A stretch of 64,000 nt of DNA, taken from positions 2,418,001 to 2,482,000 of the forward strand of contig JASGHK010000004.1 of the NCBI GenBank assembly GCA_049841135.1, in the 5' to 3' direction. The translations under genes and the position numbers were made by a program. This document shows positions 18,801 to 28,244 of this stretch, in pieces; positions within the stretch are counted from its first letter, which is position 1; each line of letters opens with the position of its first letter. Origin of the DNA: JACRCT01 sp049841135 (GTDB taxonomy: Bacteria; Myxococcota; Myxococcia; Myxococcales; UBA5297). Below the pieces are notes generated by a model. The model did no database searches and was not told where the DNA came from. It saw nothing but the letters and a program-made list of their open reading frames with translations.

Positions 18801-21195
18801 CACTTCACGCAGCAGCGCCGGGTTGGCGCCGCGCAGCGGAGACGAGAGGTTGAGCAGCGTGTCGTTGTCGACCAGGTTCGGGTTGACGCCGGCGTACTGC
18901 ACCCATGCCGGGTTGCGGGCCAGCTCGGCCTCGACCACCGAGCCCACGGCGGCCTTGCGGCGCGCCTCGTACACGGCGCGGCTGGTCGGGACGGCGGTGG
19001 AGCTGGCCTTGACGCTGCGGGTCACCAGGCGTGCGAAGTTGTCGGCCTTGGCGATGATCTCCTTCGGCGGGCGCTTGAGCCCCACCTTCTTGAAGCTCTC
19101 CGCCTGCTCCTTGCTCATGAAGGCGGTCTTCAGTTCCTGGATGTCGGTCGCGGTCATGCCCGGGGTCACGCCGCCACCGGAACCGCCGGAGGCGCGAGTC
19201 GACCACTCCTTGACGTACTTGCCATCGGTGACGTCGCTGACCGACAGCTCGCCCTTGATGAGGCGCGAGGTGTCGACGACGCTCTGGCTCCAGATGTCGT
19301 TGATGTACGTCCAGACGTTGATCGACGCGGAGATGGTCTCGCCGGTGAGCGGGTCATTCGAGTCGAGCATGATGCCCCAGGCCGAGGGGTCCTGCGGCGT
19401 GGCGATGTTGTTGACGGTGTGGTAGCGGATGTCGCCGATGCGCACGTTGAGGGCCTTGGCGCAGTCGGCCAGGGTGCTCTCGTCCTTGTTCACCCGCGCG
19501 GTGTAGCACCGCTCGGCCGACAGCGTGTCGGGGAGGCGGAGGCTGGCAGGAGCGCACAGCTCGTGGTCGGTCTTCTCCACCGGGCTGTGGCAGAGCACGA
19601 CCATCTCCTTCATCTTGGCCACGTCGACGACGCCGGGCTCGAGCTTGCGCTCGGCCGCGCCAGCCAGGCGATCGGCCAGGTCCATGCAGTTCTCGCCGCT
19701 GTAGGCCAGCTTGCGGCGGCAGGCATCGACTTCCCAGGCGAGGCGGATGGCCTCGTACTGGTCCTGGAACTGGCCCTTGTAGACCGGGTAGTCGGTGTCG
19801 CACTTGGTGTGCTGATCCGCGGCGTCGGCGGCCTTGGGGTCGATGGTGGAGTGGCACTCGGCGTTGCGGCCAGCGGCGACGGCGGCGCGCATGGCGACGT
19901 CCCAATCATGGGTCGCCCACTCGGTGCCCTCGTACGCCTCGGGGTTCGAGCCGGTGGTCACGTACCAGACGATGGGCTGCTCCTTGCGGGCGCGCAGCGG
20001 CAGGGTGCACTTCTGGTTGAAGGTGTCGCAGCGGCTGCCGCCGAAGCCGGTGGCGGCGGTCACGGCCTCACACTCGTCCTCGGTGCCGTTGGCGCCGGCG
20101 TTGCCGTTAGCGTCGACGAGGTCGCGGTGCGGGTTGGCCGTGAGCGGCTTGGTGGTCGCCGGCGTGTAGCACTCGATGGCGCCGGTCATGTTGACCGGGT
20201 CGGTGTAGTAGTGGCTGCGCTCCCAGATGTTGTAGTGGCTGAGCAGGCGGTGCCACTTGTCGTCCGTCATGCCGTAGTTGCGGACGTAGCCGTAGCGGTC
20301 CTTGTAGAAGCCGCCGTAAGCCTTGAAGCGCTGGCCGTCCCACTCCTGCGGCTCGAAGTCGGTGTTGGTGACGCGCTTGAAGCCCTGGCGCAGCGTCAGC
20401 TCGACCGGGTTGCAGGTCGCCATCGGGGCGCCGCCGCCGCCCACGTCGGCGTCGAGGAAGCAGGCCGGGAACTTGTCGATGCCCCAGCCCAGGTAGGACA
20501 GGTCGATCATCTGGGGACGGGCGAAGGCCTTGGTGGTGATGTCGAAGTAGCCGCTCTGGGCGTCGAAGTGCGGGGCGTCCTCGCTGTTCGGGTCGTTGAC
20601 GTAGTACGCCATCGACTCGTAGGTCACGCCGCCGAACACGCCGATGAGGCTGAGCGTGTCGAAATCGTAGCTGTCGACGTTCAGGTTGCGCGAGAAGTCG
20701 ACGCGCATGTACTCGCGCTCGTTCCACGGACGGTCGGAGTAGTTCTCCTCGAGGATGTTCATCTCCTCGCCCGTGGAGGGGTTGTAGGCGCGCTTGATGT
20801 CGAAGTGGCCCATGATCGGGAAGGCCGCCACGATGACGCCGTCGTCGTCAGAAGCGCCCAGGCCCTTGCCGTCGGCGCCCGCGATCCGCTCGTATGCCAG
20901 GCGCGCGACGAGGTAGTTCTCCTCGATCACGAACTTGACGCGGGTCATCTCCGCCGTGCCCCACGAGGACGTGAACAGGCCGTCCTGGCTGGCGCCGTAG
21001 CCCACGTCGATGACCTGGATGCGGGTGTAGAACTCCGGGTCGTCCTGATGACCTTTCAGGTCATTGCCGACGAAGAACGTCTTCGGCAACGCGTTGGGCT
21101 GGACGTGGTTGATGGGAGCCCGCTCCTGCGCGCAGGCGGCCAACAGGCCGGTAGCGAGGAGTGCGGGTACGAGCTCGACTCAGACGGCTACGCAT
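15882..21195 (-). CDS. Giant metzincin-type zinc metalloprotease lipoprotein (one apparent frameshift)
   Basis: About 1,771 residues. After correction it starts with a signal peptide and lipobox ('ATGLLAAC'), so it is probably anchored in the outer membrane. The zinc-binding motif 'HEMGHSMGLRHNF' lies near residue 868 and the Met-turn 'SIMDYAGE' follows about 120 residues later, the order found in metzincins and in the DUF5117-type bacterial metalloproteases. Around residues 1420-1510 a Cys-rich stretch (CESDDDC, SKCCG, GTSCCQGLC, AGSCY) looks like a disulfide-rich knot. The C-terminus holds an aspartate loop 'PDNDGDGEPD'. The ATG at 21195 has GGAGG upstream; the frame shifts beside GAGCTC at 21171-21176. 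Likely role: digestion or processing of proteins outside the cell; the substrate is unknown. Confidence 0.75.
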
Positions 21196-21267
21196 GAATC
21201 CCTCCGGGCGGGTGGGAGGTACGGCGGCAGCTGACAGCGGTGAAGTGACAGGGAAGAGACAGGAGGA

Positions 21268-22243
21268 CTACTGGAACTTGGTGACGATCGGGTCGATGGC
21301 GATCGAGAACCCGAGCGTGATCTGCGTGTAGCGGTTGAAGAGCGGGTTCTGCGTCGTTCCGTCTCTCGCCAAGTCCCCATAGATCGATGAGAACCCGAGA
21401 CTGACGGAGAGAAAGTCCGTGGCATCGTAGGTGAGCCCGCCTTCGAACACCTGAGCCTGGCGCTGGAAGTTGGCCTGGGTCTCAGGAGTGTTATCGGTGG
21501 GCTTCAGACCGTAGAGGTACGACTTGATCCAAGCGAAGCTCAAATCGAACGTGAGGCCTTCGATGATGCCCAGGCTGAGCTTCGGCCCATGGATGAGTTG
21601 GCCCCAAGCATTGCGCAGCCCGCCGTCGATGAACTGCGTGCAACTGGGACCGCTGTAGTCACCACCGCAAGGTGTCCACGGGCTGCTGTTCTGCATGGTG
21701 GTGAAGCGGTAGAAGGCAAAGTTGAAGCGACCTGAGTAGCCGATGGTGAGGCCCTCGAGGAGCGGGAACTTGCGAGAGACCGAAAGGGACGGACCGAAGG
21801 CCAGCCACATCGTCGTCGCCTCGGCCGCCTTCGAAGTGGGCAGGAAGAAGCGCACGCCGCCGGCGATTCTTGATTCCAGTGATGCCCTCAGTGACGCCAG
21901 CCGTCCCGAGGTCGATCTGCATGTCGTTGAACACCACCTCGTTCTTGTAGGTGGTGTCGTCGCTGTTGGTGAGTTCCTGCTCCATCGCCAGACGGACCTT
22001 GGCGACCAGGTAGTCGTCCCAGAGGTGCCAAACCGGAGTGATGGTCAGCGAGTGCGCGTAGTAGGGATTGTAGGTCGGCTCGGCATTCTTATTGAGAGAG
22101 ATGGCCGAGAACGAGTGGCCGTAGTCGATGGCCGTGTCACGCCACGGGTTCTGACTCTTCAGCTCTTCCTTGGCGAAAGCGCCGGACGCGCTCAACAGAA
22201 CGACGGTCATCGCTGCTGCGCCGAAGAGCTTGCTTGCGCGCAT
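21268..22243 (-). CDS. Outer-membrane beta-barrel-like protein (one apparent frameshift)
   Basis: About 325 residues. Cleavable signal peptide ('AAAMTVVLLSASGAFAKE'), then alternating amphipathic strands rich in aromatic residues ('AHSLTITPVWHLWDDYLVAKV', 'LTIGYSGRFNFAFYRF', 'YTQITLGFSIAID') as in outer-membrane barrels. No named family recognised. GGAGGAAC precedes the ATG at 22243. The frame shifts at 21865-21869, where GAATC on the minus strand stands for GATC. It ends 72 bp before the metalloprotease start on the same strand, so the two envelope proteins are probably co-transcribed. Confidence 0.7.
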
Positions 22244-22647
22244 CCGTTCCTCCGGAGTCCCGAGAGTCGAGCGTCGCCAAATAGCACGACGGTCGCGGGA
22301 ATGTACACCCCAAAAGGCTGTTTCCTGTACGCCGCTTACCTTGCTTCGCGTCCGGTCTGCCTTGGCACCGCACGCATCGCACCGGCGGGTCCCCTCTTGC
22401 ACGGCACAGGCCAGCGACCGCCTTTTCGGAGCTGCGCCAAAAGGCGTGGCCAAACGCGGAGTTGACAGCCCAGGCCCTCGCGCTGCGTCGTTCCCAGCCT
22501 GCCAGCCGATCGAGAGTTGCCAGAGAGCTGGCAGCGCTATCTGCCAGCCTCTGAGCAGTCCGCAGGCAGTCGAGATGGGGCTCGACTGCTCGGCGGTGGT
22601 GAAGCTTCGAACGCGCTCTGTTACCCTCGTGGACCTGGAAGGCGAAC
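22244..22647. other. Divergent intergenic region
   Basis: A 404-bp gap between the outer-membrane protein (left) and the kinase-PilZ gene (right). A TTGACA sequence at 22462-22467 could be a -35 element toward the kinase, but no good -10 follows. Nothing else is recognisable. Confidence 0.35.
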
Positions 22648-24130
22648 ATGAGCGACGGCGACGGGCTGCACCCCTTCGGTCGTTACTTCCTGGTCGAACG
22701 CCTGCGCAAGGGCGGCATGGCCGAGGTCTACCGTGCCGTGCGCCAGGGCGGCGACGGCACGGTCATCGCCATCAAGCGGCTCCTGCCGCAGCTGGCCACC
22801 GACTCCGAGTTGGTCTCGATGTTCCTCAACGAGGCCCGCCTGGTCGCAGTGCTCAAGCACCGGCACATCGCGCAGGTGCTCGACCTGGGGCGGGTCGGGC
22901 CTGACTACTTCATTGCCCTCGAGTACGTCGCCGGCGCGGACCTGCGCGCACTCTTCGCTCGTGGGCAGTCGGGCCAGCCGATCCCCTTGCCCCTCCTCGC
23001 GCTGGTCGCCGCGCAGATCTGCGACGCGCTCGACTTCGCTCATCGCAAGCTCGACGCCGCCGGCGCGAGCATGGGCATCGTTCACCGCGACGTGTCGCCC
23101 GAGAACATCCTGGTGAGCTTCGACGGCGAGGCCAAGCTCATCGACTTCGGCGTGGCCAAGGTGGAGAGCGGTCCGGTCAAGACGCAGACCGGCGTCCTCA
23201 AGGGCAAGTTCTGCTACATGAGCCCCGAGCAGGTCCTGGCCCTGCCGCTCGACCGCCGCTCGGACCTGTTCTCGATGGGCGTGGTGCTCTACGAGCTGGC
23301 CACCGGGCAGCGCCTATTTCTCAGAGAGAGCGACTTCACCACCCTGCGCGCAGTGGCGCAGGAGCGGATCGTGGCGCCGGGAGACCTCAACCCCGAGCTG
23401 GCACCGGAAGCTCGAGCGCATCATCCTCAAGGCGCTCGCCCGGGACCGCCTGCAGCGCTACCAATGGGCCTCGGAGATGGCGGAGGATCTGCGCGACTAC
23501 CTGGCGACCGTGCAGCCCCGGCCCACCGCGGCCGCGTTGCGCGCCCACATGCAGGCCACCTTCCCCGACGCGTACCTGCACGAGCGGCAGTGGAAGGCCG
23601 GGGGCCCACGCCGACCGGCGCCCAGGAGCGCCCCAGCCGCGCTCCCGGCCATCGCCCCCCAGAGCATCGCGAGCATCCCCGAGCTGATCGTCCCTGACCT
23701 GGTGCTCTCGCTACCCGAGCCCGCGACAAGGCGGGCACGTGCCCCCGTCCTCCAGGCGCCGCCAGCCTCCGAGCTTACCGAGGCTGAGCTGGCGATCATC
23801 CCGGGCCAGCTGATCGAAGAGACGGGCGCGTCCGTCCCAACACGGAGGTGGAAGCGGCGCACCGTCTCCATTCCGGTCAAGGGCCGCTGGTGGCTCAACG
23901 ATCAGTCTCCAGCCTCGCTCACCGGGACGGTGCTGACGCTCTCCGAAGGCGGCGCGATGCTGCGCACCCAACAGCCCCTCCCCGCCGACGGCGTCGTGGA
24001 GCTCTCCATCCCCATCGGCTTCTTGCGCAGGGTGAAGGTGCGGGGCCGGGTGCGCTGGTGGCACCGGGCCGGGCACGAGCGAGAAGCGGGAGTCGAGTTC
24101 GAGGAGCCCCGGCGGCAGCTCGCCGGGTAA
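22648..24130 (+). CDS. Ser/Thr protein kinase with C-terminal PilZ domain (one apparent frameshift)
   Basis: About 494 residues. Hanks-type kinase at 1-270: glycine loop 'LRKGGMAEVYRA', Lys in 'VIAIKRLL', catalytic loop 'VHRDVSPENIL' (~147), 'DFGVAK' (~168) and 'MSPEQVLALPLDRRSDLF'. A disordered Pro/Ala linker leads to a PilZ-like beta-barrel at ~400-490 ('RRTVSIPVKGRWW', 'LTLSEGGAMLRT', 'VRGRVRWWHR', 'AGVEFEE'). In the PilZ part the usual D/N-x-S-x-x-G is 'LSEGG', so c-di-GMP binding is doubtful. No transmembrane helix is seen. The frame shifts at 23407-23413 (GAAGCTC for GAGCTC) just before the last kinase helices 'LERIILKALARD'. Start ATG 22648 has GGAAGG upstream. Confidence 0.85.
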
Positions 24131-24310
24131 GTATCCCCCGGCAGAGCCGGGGGCTTTACCGCCGCTGGCCGGCGGATCCTGTTCCGGGAGAAGCCTCCAT
24201 GCAGACTGCGATTCACCGAGGAGGCACGAGGAATGTGGGGTGAAGCAGATTCCCGGAACTGTCGAACTTCTACTGCCTCCCCGGCAGAGCCGGGGGGGAC
24301 TCCCGCTGCG
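24131..24310. repeat. REP-like structured element: two identical-core hairpins around nested inverted repeats
   Basis: Two hairpins share the core CCCCGGC-AGA-GCCGGGG: 24135-24153 (8-bp stem with one extra C/G) and 24279-24295 (7-bp stem), same orientation, 144 bp apart. Between them lie GTTCCGGGA (24181-24189) with TCCCGGAAC (24251-24259), enclosing GCCTCC (24193-24198) with GGAGGC (24220-24225). The first hairpin begins 5 bases after the kinase stop and the second ends 30 bases before the transposase 3' end. The layout resembles BIMEs/REPtrons, where Y1 transposases act on palindromes. Confidence 0.65.
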
Positions 24311-24324
24311 CTAGCAGCAGCGCG

Positions 24325-24729
24325 TCACGTGGAGCGCTCCAGCACCTTCGAGAGCTTTCCGAGGACGTGCAGTTCCTTCTGGTTCTCGATGTAGCGGGCG
24401 ACCGCCTCGACCTCCTCGGCGCGCAGGGTCAGCGCACCAAAGTCCTCCTGCCACTGGAACGGGACCTTGTCGCCCAGCACTCGGGCCATCACGGCGGTCG
24501 AGTTGACCTGGATGTCCTTGGCCAGGGTTGAGATTGACTGCGCCGGCGACAGCTCCACCAGCAGATGCAGGTGGTCGGGCATGCCGCCCACCGCGACGGA
24601 TTTGCACTCGAGCTCCGCACACCGCTCCCGGACGACCTGGTAGAGGCGGTCCTCGACCTCCACCTTGATCCAGGGCGCGCGGTTCTCGGTTGCGAACGTC
24701 AACTGCACGAACAGCTTGTGGAACGGCAT
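24325..24729 (-). mobile_element. IS200/IS605-type Y1 (HUH) transposase
   Basis: A 134-residue single-domain transposase, close to full length for the family (~130-150). The HUH metal motif is 'MPDHLHLLV' (His53, His55) and the catalytic tyrosine is Tyr113 in 'VARYIENQKEL'; 'FQWQEDFGALTL' is also typical. Such enzymes cut and rejoin single-stranded DNA at hairpins. No accessory TnpB is present. Flanking hairpins lie only on its 3' side, so this may be a domesticated REP-associated transposase (RAYT) rather than a complete insertion sequence. All key residues are present, so it could be active. Confidence 0.85.
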
Positions 24730-24802
24730 CTCTCCTCCCCTCCCGCCTCGCTTGTGGGCGGTGCAAAGGAGCTACCACGCTGCTGTGACATTCCTGCCCG
24801 CG

Positions 24803-27036
24803 TTAGCTCGCCGCCCGCGTCTTCACCATCATCGAGATCTGGTAGTGCAGCTTCGGCACTTGCTTGACCATCCGCTGGAACTCCGCGGCGCCGATGGCCA
24901 AGAGGCTGCAATCCTCGAGCGCGACCACGGAGGCGGTGCGTGGCATCTCCCGGAAGGGCCCGGCCTCGCCGACGATCTGCCCGGGGTGGAGGATTACCGG
25001 TGCCCCGTTGACCAGCAGCGGCTCCCCACCCTTGAAGACCTGCAGCCGGCCCTCCACCACGATGAACACGTCCCCCGGCCGCGCGCCTTCCTGGATGAGC
25101 GTCTGGCCCGGCCCCGCCTTCTCCTTGCGCGCGGCCTTCGCCAGCTCGTTCACGGTGCTCACGGGCAGGTGCGCCAGGATGTCCACCGACTGGATGTTGG
25201 CCCGCTTGGCCCACAGCGCCTGCAGCTGCCCGGCGACATTCTCCTGCTGGGCGAATTTCCGGAACGCCTCTCCCGGCACCCGCAAGAGGCGCACCGGGGT
25301 GATGGCCCGCACCGTCGCGGTGCGCGGCGTGCCCATGATGACCGCCATCTCGCCGAAGACCTCGCCGGGGTGGATCTCGGCGACCCGGTGCGGCCGGTCG
25401 CCGCCCTCCTGCAGCACGACCTCCAGCTTGCCGGACAGCACCACGAAGAAGTCCTGCGTCCGGTCGTTCTGGCGCACCACGATCTGTCCGCGGTTCACCG
25501 ACAGCGGCGTGGCGGAGTCGAGCAGCGTGCCGATCCACTCGTCGCGGCTGGTCTCGAAGGTGCGGTTGAGCGTGCGGAAGGCGCAGTCGCGCTCCAGCGG
25601 CGTCGGCCGGCTGTTCTCGGGCACCACCGTGTAGCGGTAGCCCGGCGCCGCCAGCGTGAAGCGGTGCGCCTGCTCCTCGGGCAGCTTGCCGGTGTGGACG
25701 TAGACGATGTTGGTGGAGCTGTTGTCCTCGAAGTCCGCGGTCACGCCGTGGATGAGCCCGCCGCCGGCGTCGGAGACCACCAGGTCGCACTGGCGCGCGT
25801 ACAGCTCGTCGAGCTCCGCCTTCCGCTCCGGCGAGAGCACGCCCGCCTCGGCCGCCTTCTGGATGGCCGGGCGCGAGTTGTTGTCGCCGGTGAGCAGCAC
25901 CCGGCGGTGCACGCCCAGGTCCTCGCAGGAGAGCTCCACCCCGACGCAGGAGATGGAGTGCATGGTGTAGTGGAACCTCATCGAAAGGCCGAGGAAGTCG
26001 AAGGTCCTTCCCGGCTCGACGTAGACGAGGTCGAAGGCGTCGTCGAGCAGCGCCCGCGGGCGGTCCACCTCCGGGTTCAGGATGGCCAGCTTGCGCCGGA
26101 CGATCTCCGCGGTCTCCCGGGTCACGAACAGCTGGACGCGCCGGCCCAGGTGCAAGAGCGCCGAGACCCCTACCGCGTGATCCTCGTGGGCGTGCGTGAG
26201 GATCATCCCCTCGATCTGGTTGAGGCTGATCCCAGAAGCCTCCAACACCTGGCGGATGTAGGGGCCGCTGTCGACGAGCAGGAAGTGGCCGGCGGCCTGG
26301 ACGATCATGTTGCTGCACGGCCCGGCGATGTCGAAGCCGTTGGAGGCGCCCAGGGTGATGAGCTTCGAGCTGCTGCGGCAGCACCGGGGTCGTGGCCTGG
26401 CTGATGGGCCGGGTGTAGGGCGGCAGCTGCTCGCCCACGACCCTCAGCTGGTATTCACTGACGCGGTCCTCGGCGGTGGCGAAGGTGTAGGTGTTGTTGC
26501 CGTGGCTCTGGAGCGTGAGCCCGCCGAAGGTGGCCTTGCCCTCGGCGTCGAAGAACACCGGCTGCAGGAAGTCGTCCATCTGCGCGACCGTGCCGTCGGG
26601 CCGCTTGAGCGCCAGGTAGGTCGCCTCGCGGTCGAGGAGCTCGGCGACTTCGGGCTTCACCCCCGCCTCGCACATCTCGACCCGGGTCAGGCCCAGCAAG
26701 GTCAGCCGCAGGTACTCGACCGCGTCCTTCCAGTCCCGCTCGTGACAGAAGACCGTCAGCTTCTTCTTCTTGGCGAACAGGCCCTGCACGAAGAGCGCGA
26801 CGTAGAGCGGGAACTCCAGCGCCCACTGCGCGATGCCGGCGTGCGAGCGCACGTCGGGCAAGAGCCACGCGGAGATTCGCTTCCCCGCGGCGAAGCAGGC
26901 CTTGGAGACCTCCTCCGGAAACCCGAGCAGCACCTGCTCGTCATCCGCGTGGATGACGACCGCGCCGGGCATGATCTCGTCGAGGCTCGAGCTTCATGGG
27001 GTCGTGCCCGAGCTGGGTCCGCGCGCCGCGCTCCAT
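24803..27036 (-). CDS. MBL-fold hydrolase fused to two cNMP-binding domains (two apparent frameshifts)
   Basis: About 744 residues. The N-terminal ~210 residues are an unassigned domain ('VVIHADDEQVLLGFPEEV...'). A metallo-beta-lactamase fold follows, with 'ILTHAHEDHAVGV' at ~275 (H-x-H-x-D-H), 'LLTGDNNSRP' and 'VVSDAGGGLIHG'. Two cyclic-nucleotide-binding domains occupy ~510-600 ('GEVFGEMAVIMGTPRTATV') and ~635-720 ('GQIVGEAGPFREMPRTASV'). The design suggests a hydrolase gated by cyclic nucleotides. The best start is ATG at 27036 (GGGAGG upstream). The frame shifts at 26982-26988 (GAGCCTC for GAGCTC) and 26360-26366 (GAAGCTC for GAGCTC). It is divergent from the TlpA-like gene. Confidence 0.8.
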
Positions 27037-27136
27037 GGTGCCTCCCTTCCGGGCGAACGTTCGCTCGCCGGAGTCGGGAGACGATAGCCTGCCGCCCTGA
27101 ACCGGTGCGAGGCCTCTCCGGCTCTCATGGCACGAC

Positions 27137-27638
27137 ATGAGCCCACGGCGGAAGAAATGGCTGCGCACCGCAGGCGAGCTGGCCCTCATCGTGGCCGCGT
27201 TCTTGGGAATCCGCGCGTGGCAGCACCGCGACGCCCCGAGCGGCATGGCCCCGCCCCTCGCCGGGACCCTGGTCTCCAGCGGCACTCCCACGACGCTCGC
27301 GGCGCTGCGCGGCAGGCCGGTGATGGTGCACTTCTGGGCGACCTGGTGCTCGGTGTGCAACGCGGAGCGCGGCAACGTCGAGGCGGTCTCGAAGGACTAC
27401 GCCGTGCTGGGCATCGCCGAGGACTCGGGGGATGCCCAGAAGGTGCGGGCCTGGATGCAGCAGAACGGCGCTTCCTTCCCCTCCGTGCTCGACGAGGGAG
27501 AAGCTCGCGCGGGCCTGGGGCGTCAATGCGTTCCCCACGAGCTTCTTCGTCGGAAAGGACGGCGAGATCCGCTTCGTGGAGACGGGCTACACCACCGAGC
27601 TGGGGATGCGGCTGCGCCTCGCGCTCGCCGGCCGCTGA
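27137..27638 (+). CDS. TlpA/ResA-like membrane-anchored thioredoxin (one apparent frameshift)
   Basis: About 167 residues. An N-terminal signal anchor ('ELALIVAAFLGIRAW') places the thioredoxin fold outside the inner membrane. The redox site is 'ATWCSVCNAE' (Cys71, Cys74) and the cis-Pro loop is 'VNAFPTSFFVGKDG'. Such proteins reduce disulfides, for instance in cytochrome c maturation. The frame shifts at 27500-27506 (GAAGCTC for GAGCTC), between the active site and cis-Pro. It ends 12 bp from the convergent hemerythrin gene. Confidence 0.85.
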
Positions 27639-27650
27639 GCTCGGGCGCCC

Positions 27651-28202
27651 TCAGTGCTGGTGGTGCTCCGCTTCGCGGGGCTGCTCCGCGCGCTCGGACT
27701 CGGGCTGGTGCTGCGCCGCTGCCCCCTCGGGCTCGGGCTCGGGCTCGGGCGCTGGAGCTGGCGAGGGCCCCTCGGGAGGCAGCGCCTGCTCGATCCGGTC
27801 GCCGAGCGCGTCGAGTTCGTCGACGTCGAAACGCCGACGCACCTCCGTGAACATTTCGATCTCCTCGTCGCTGACGTGCTGGACGAGCGCCTCGTGGATC
27901 GCCTCCCACGCCTCGTCGAACGCGGCGCCGCCCGTCTCGCCGGTCGCCTCGAGCCGGTCGAGCTTGGCGCGCAGTGGCGAGTGCTCGTCCAGGAAGGGTG
28001 CGGCCTCCACCAGGATGAGCCGCGGCTTCACCGCCGGATAGAACTGCAGCTCCTCGGCGTCGAAGTGCGCTCGAGCCTCCTTGAGGAACCCGGCGAGCGC
28101 TGCACGGCGTGGCCCGTCTCCTTTCGCCGCGGCCTCCCGCAGGTCGACGAGCAGTCCCTCCAACCGGTCGTGCTGGTTCTGGAGCAGACGCAGGGCGTTC
28201 AT
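27651..28202 (-). CDS. Hemerythrin HHE-domain protein
   Basis: About 183 residues. The four-helix HHE cation-binding bundle supplies candidate diiron ligands His11, His46, Glu50/51, His74, His109 and Glu113/114 ('QNQHDRL', 'HFDAEELQFYP', 'DEHSPL', 'LVQHVSDEE'). It probably binds O2, NO or iron. The C-terminal tail is Pro/Glu-rich, encoded partly by four tandem ctcggg hexamers at 27726-27749. ATG at 28202 is preferred; a TTG at 28238 would give 12 more residues. It lies 42 bp downstream of the acyl-CoA dehydrogenase, likely in the same operon. Confidence 0.8.
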   Translation of the reverse strand: MNALRLLQNQHDRLEGLLVDLREAAAKGDGPRRAALAGFLKEARAHFDAEELQFYPAVKPRLILVEAAPFLDEHSPLRAKLDRLEATGETGGAAFDEAWEAIHEALVQHVSDEEIEMFTEVRRRFDVDELDALGDRIEQALPPEGPSPAPAPEPEPEPEGAAAQHQPESERAEQPREAEHHQH

Positions 28203-28244
28203 GGCCCCAAACGTGGAGGCCGCGGCCGCCCCGGGCAACCGCCG

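Noticed and set aside
15744..21197. Open frame of more than 1,800 codons on the plus strand opposite the metalloprotease
   Set aside because: It is a high-GC antisense shadow: low-complexity Val/Ala/Gly/Arg sequence with no domain, while the minus-strand frame has a clear zinc motif, signal peptide and ribosome site.
24131..24310. A small protein gene inside the structured region
   Set aside because: A short frame exists but its sequence is dominated by the inverted repeats and lacks a ribosome site.
27726..27749. Four tandem ctcggg hexamers as a separate repeat element
   Set aside because: They simply encode the Pro-Glu tail of the hemerythrin protein; too short to treat as an element.
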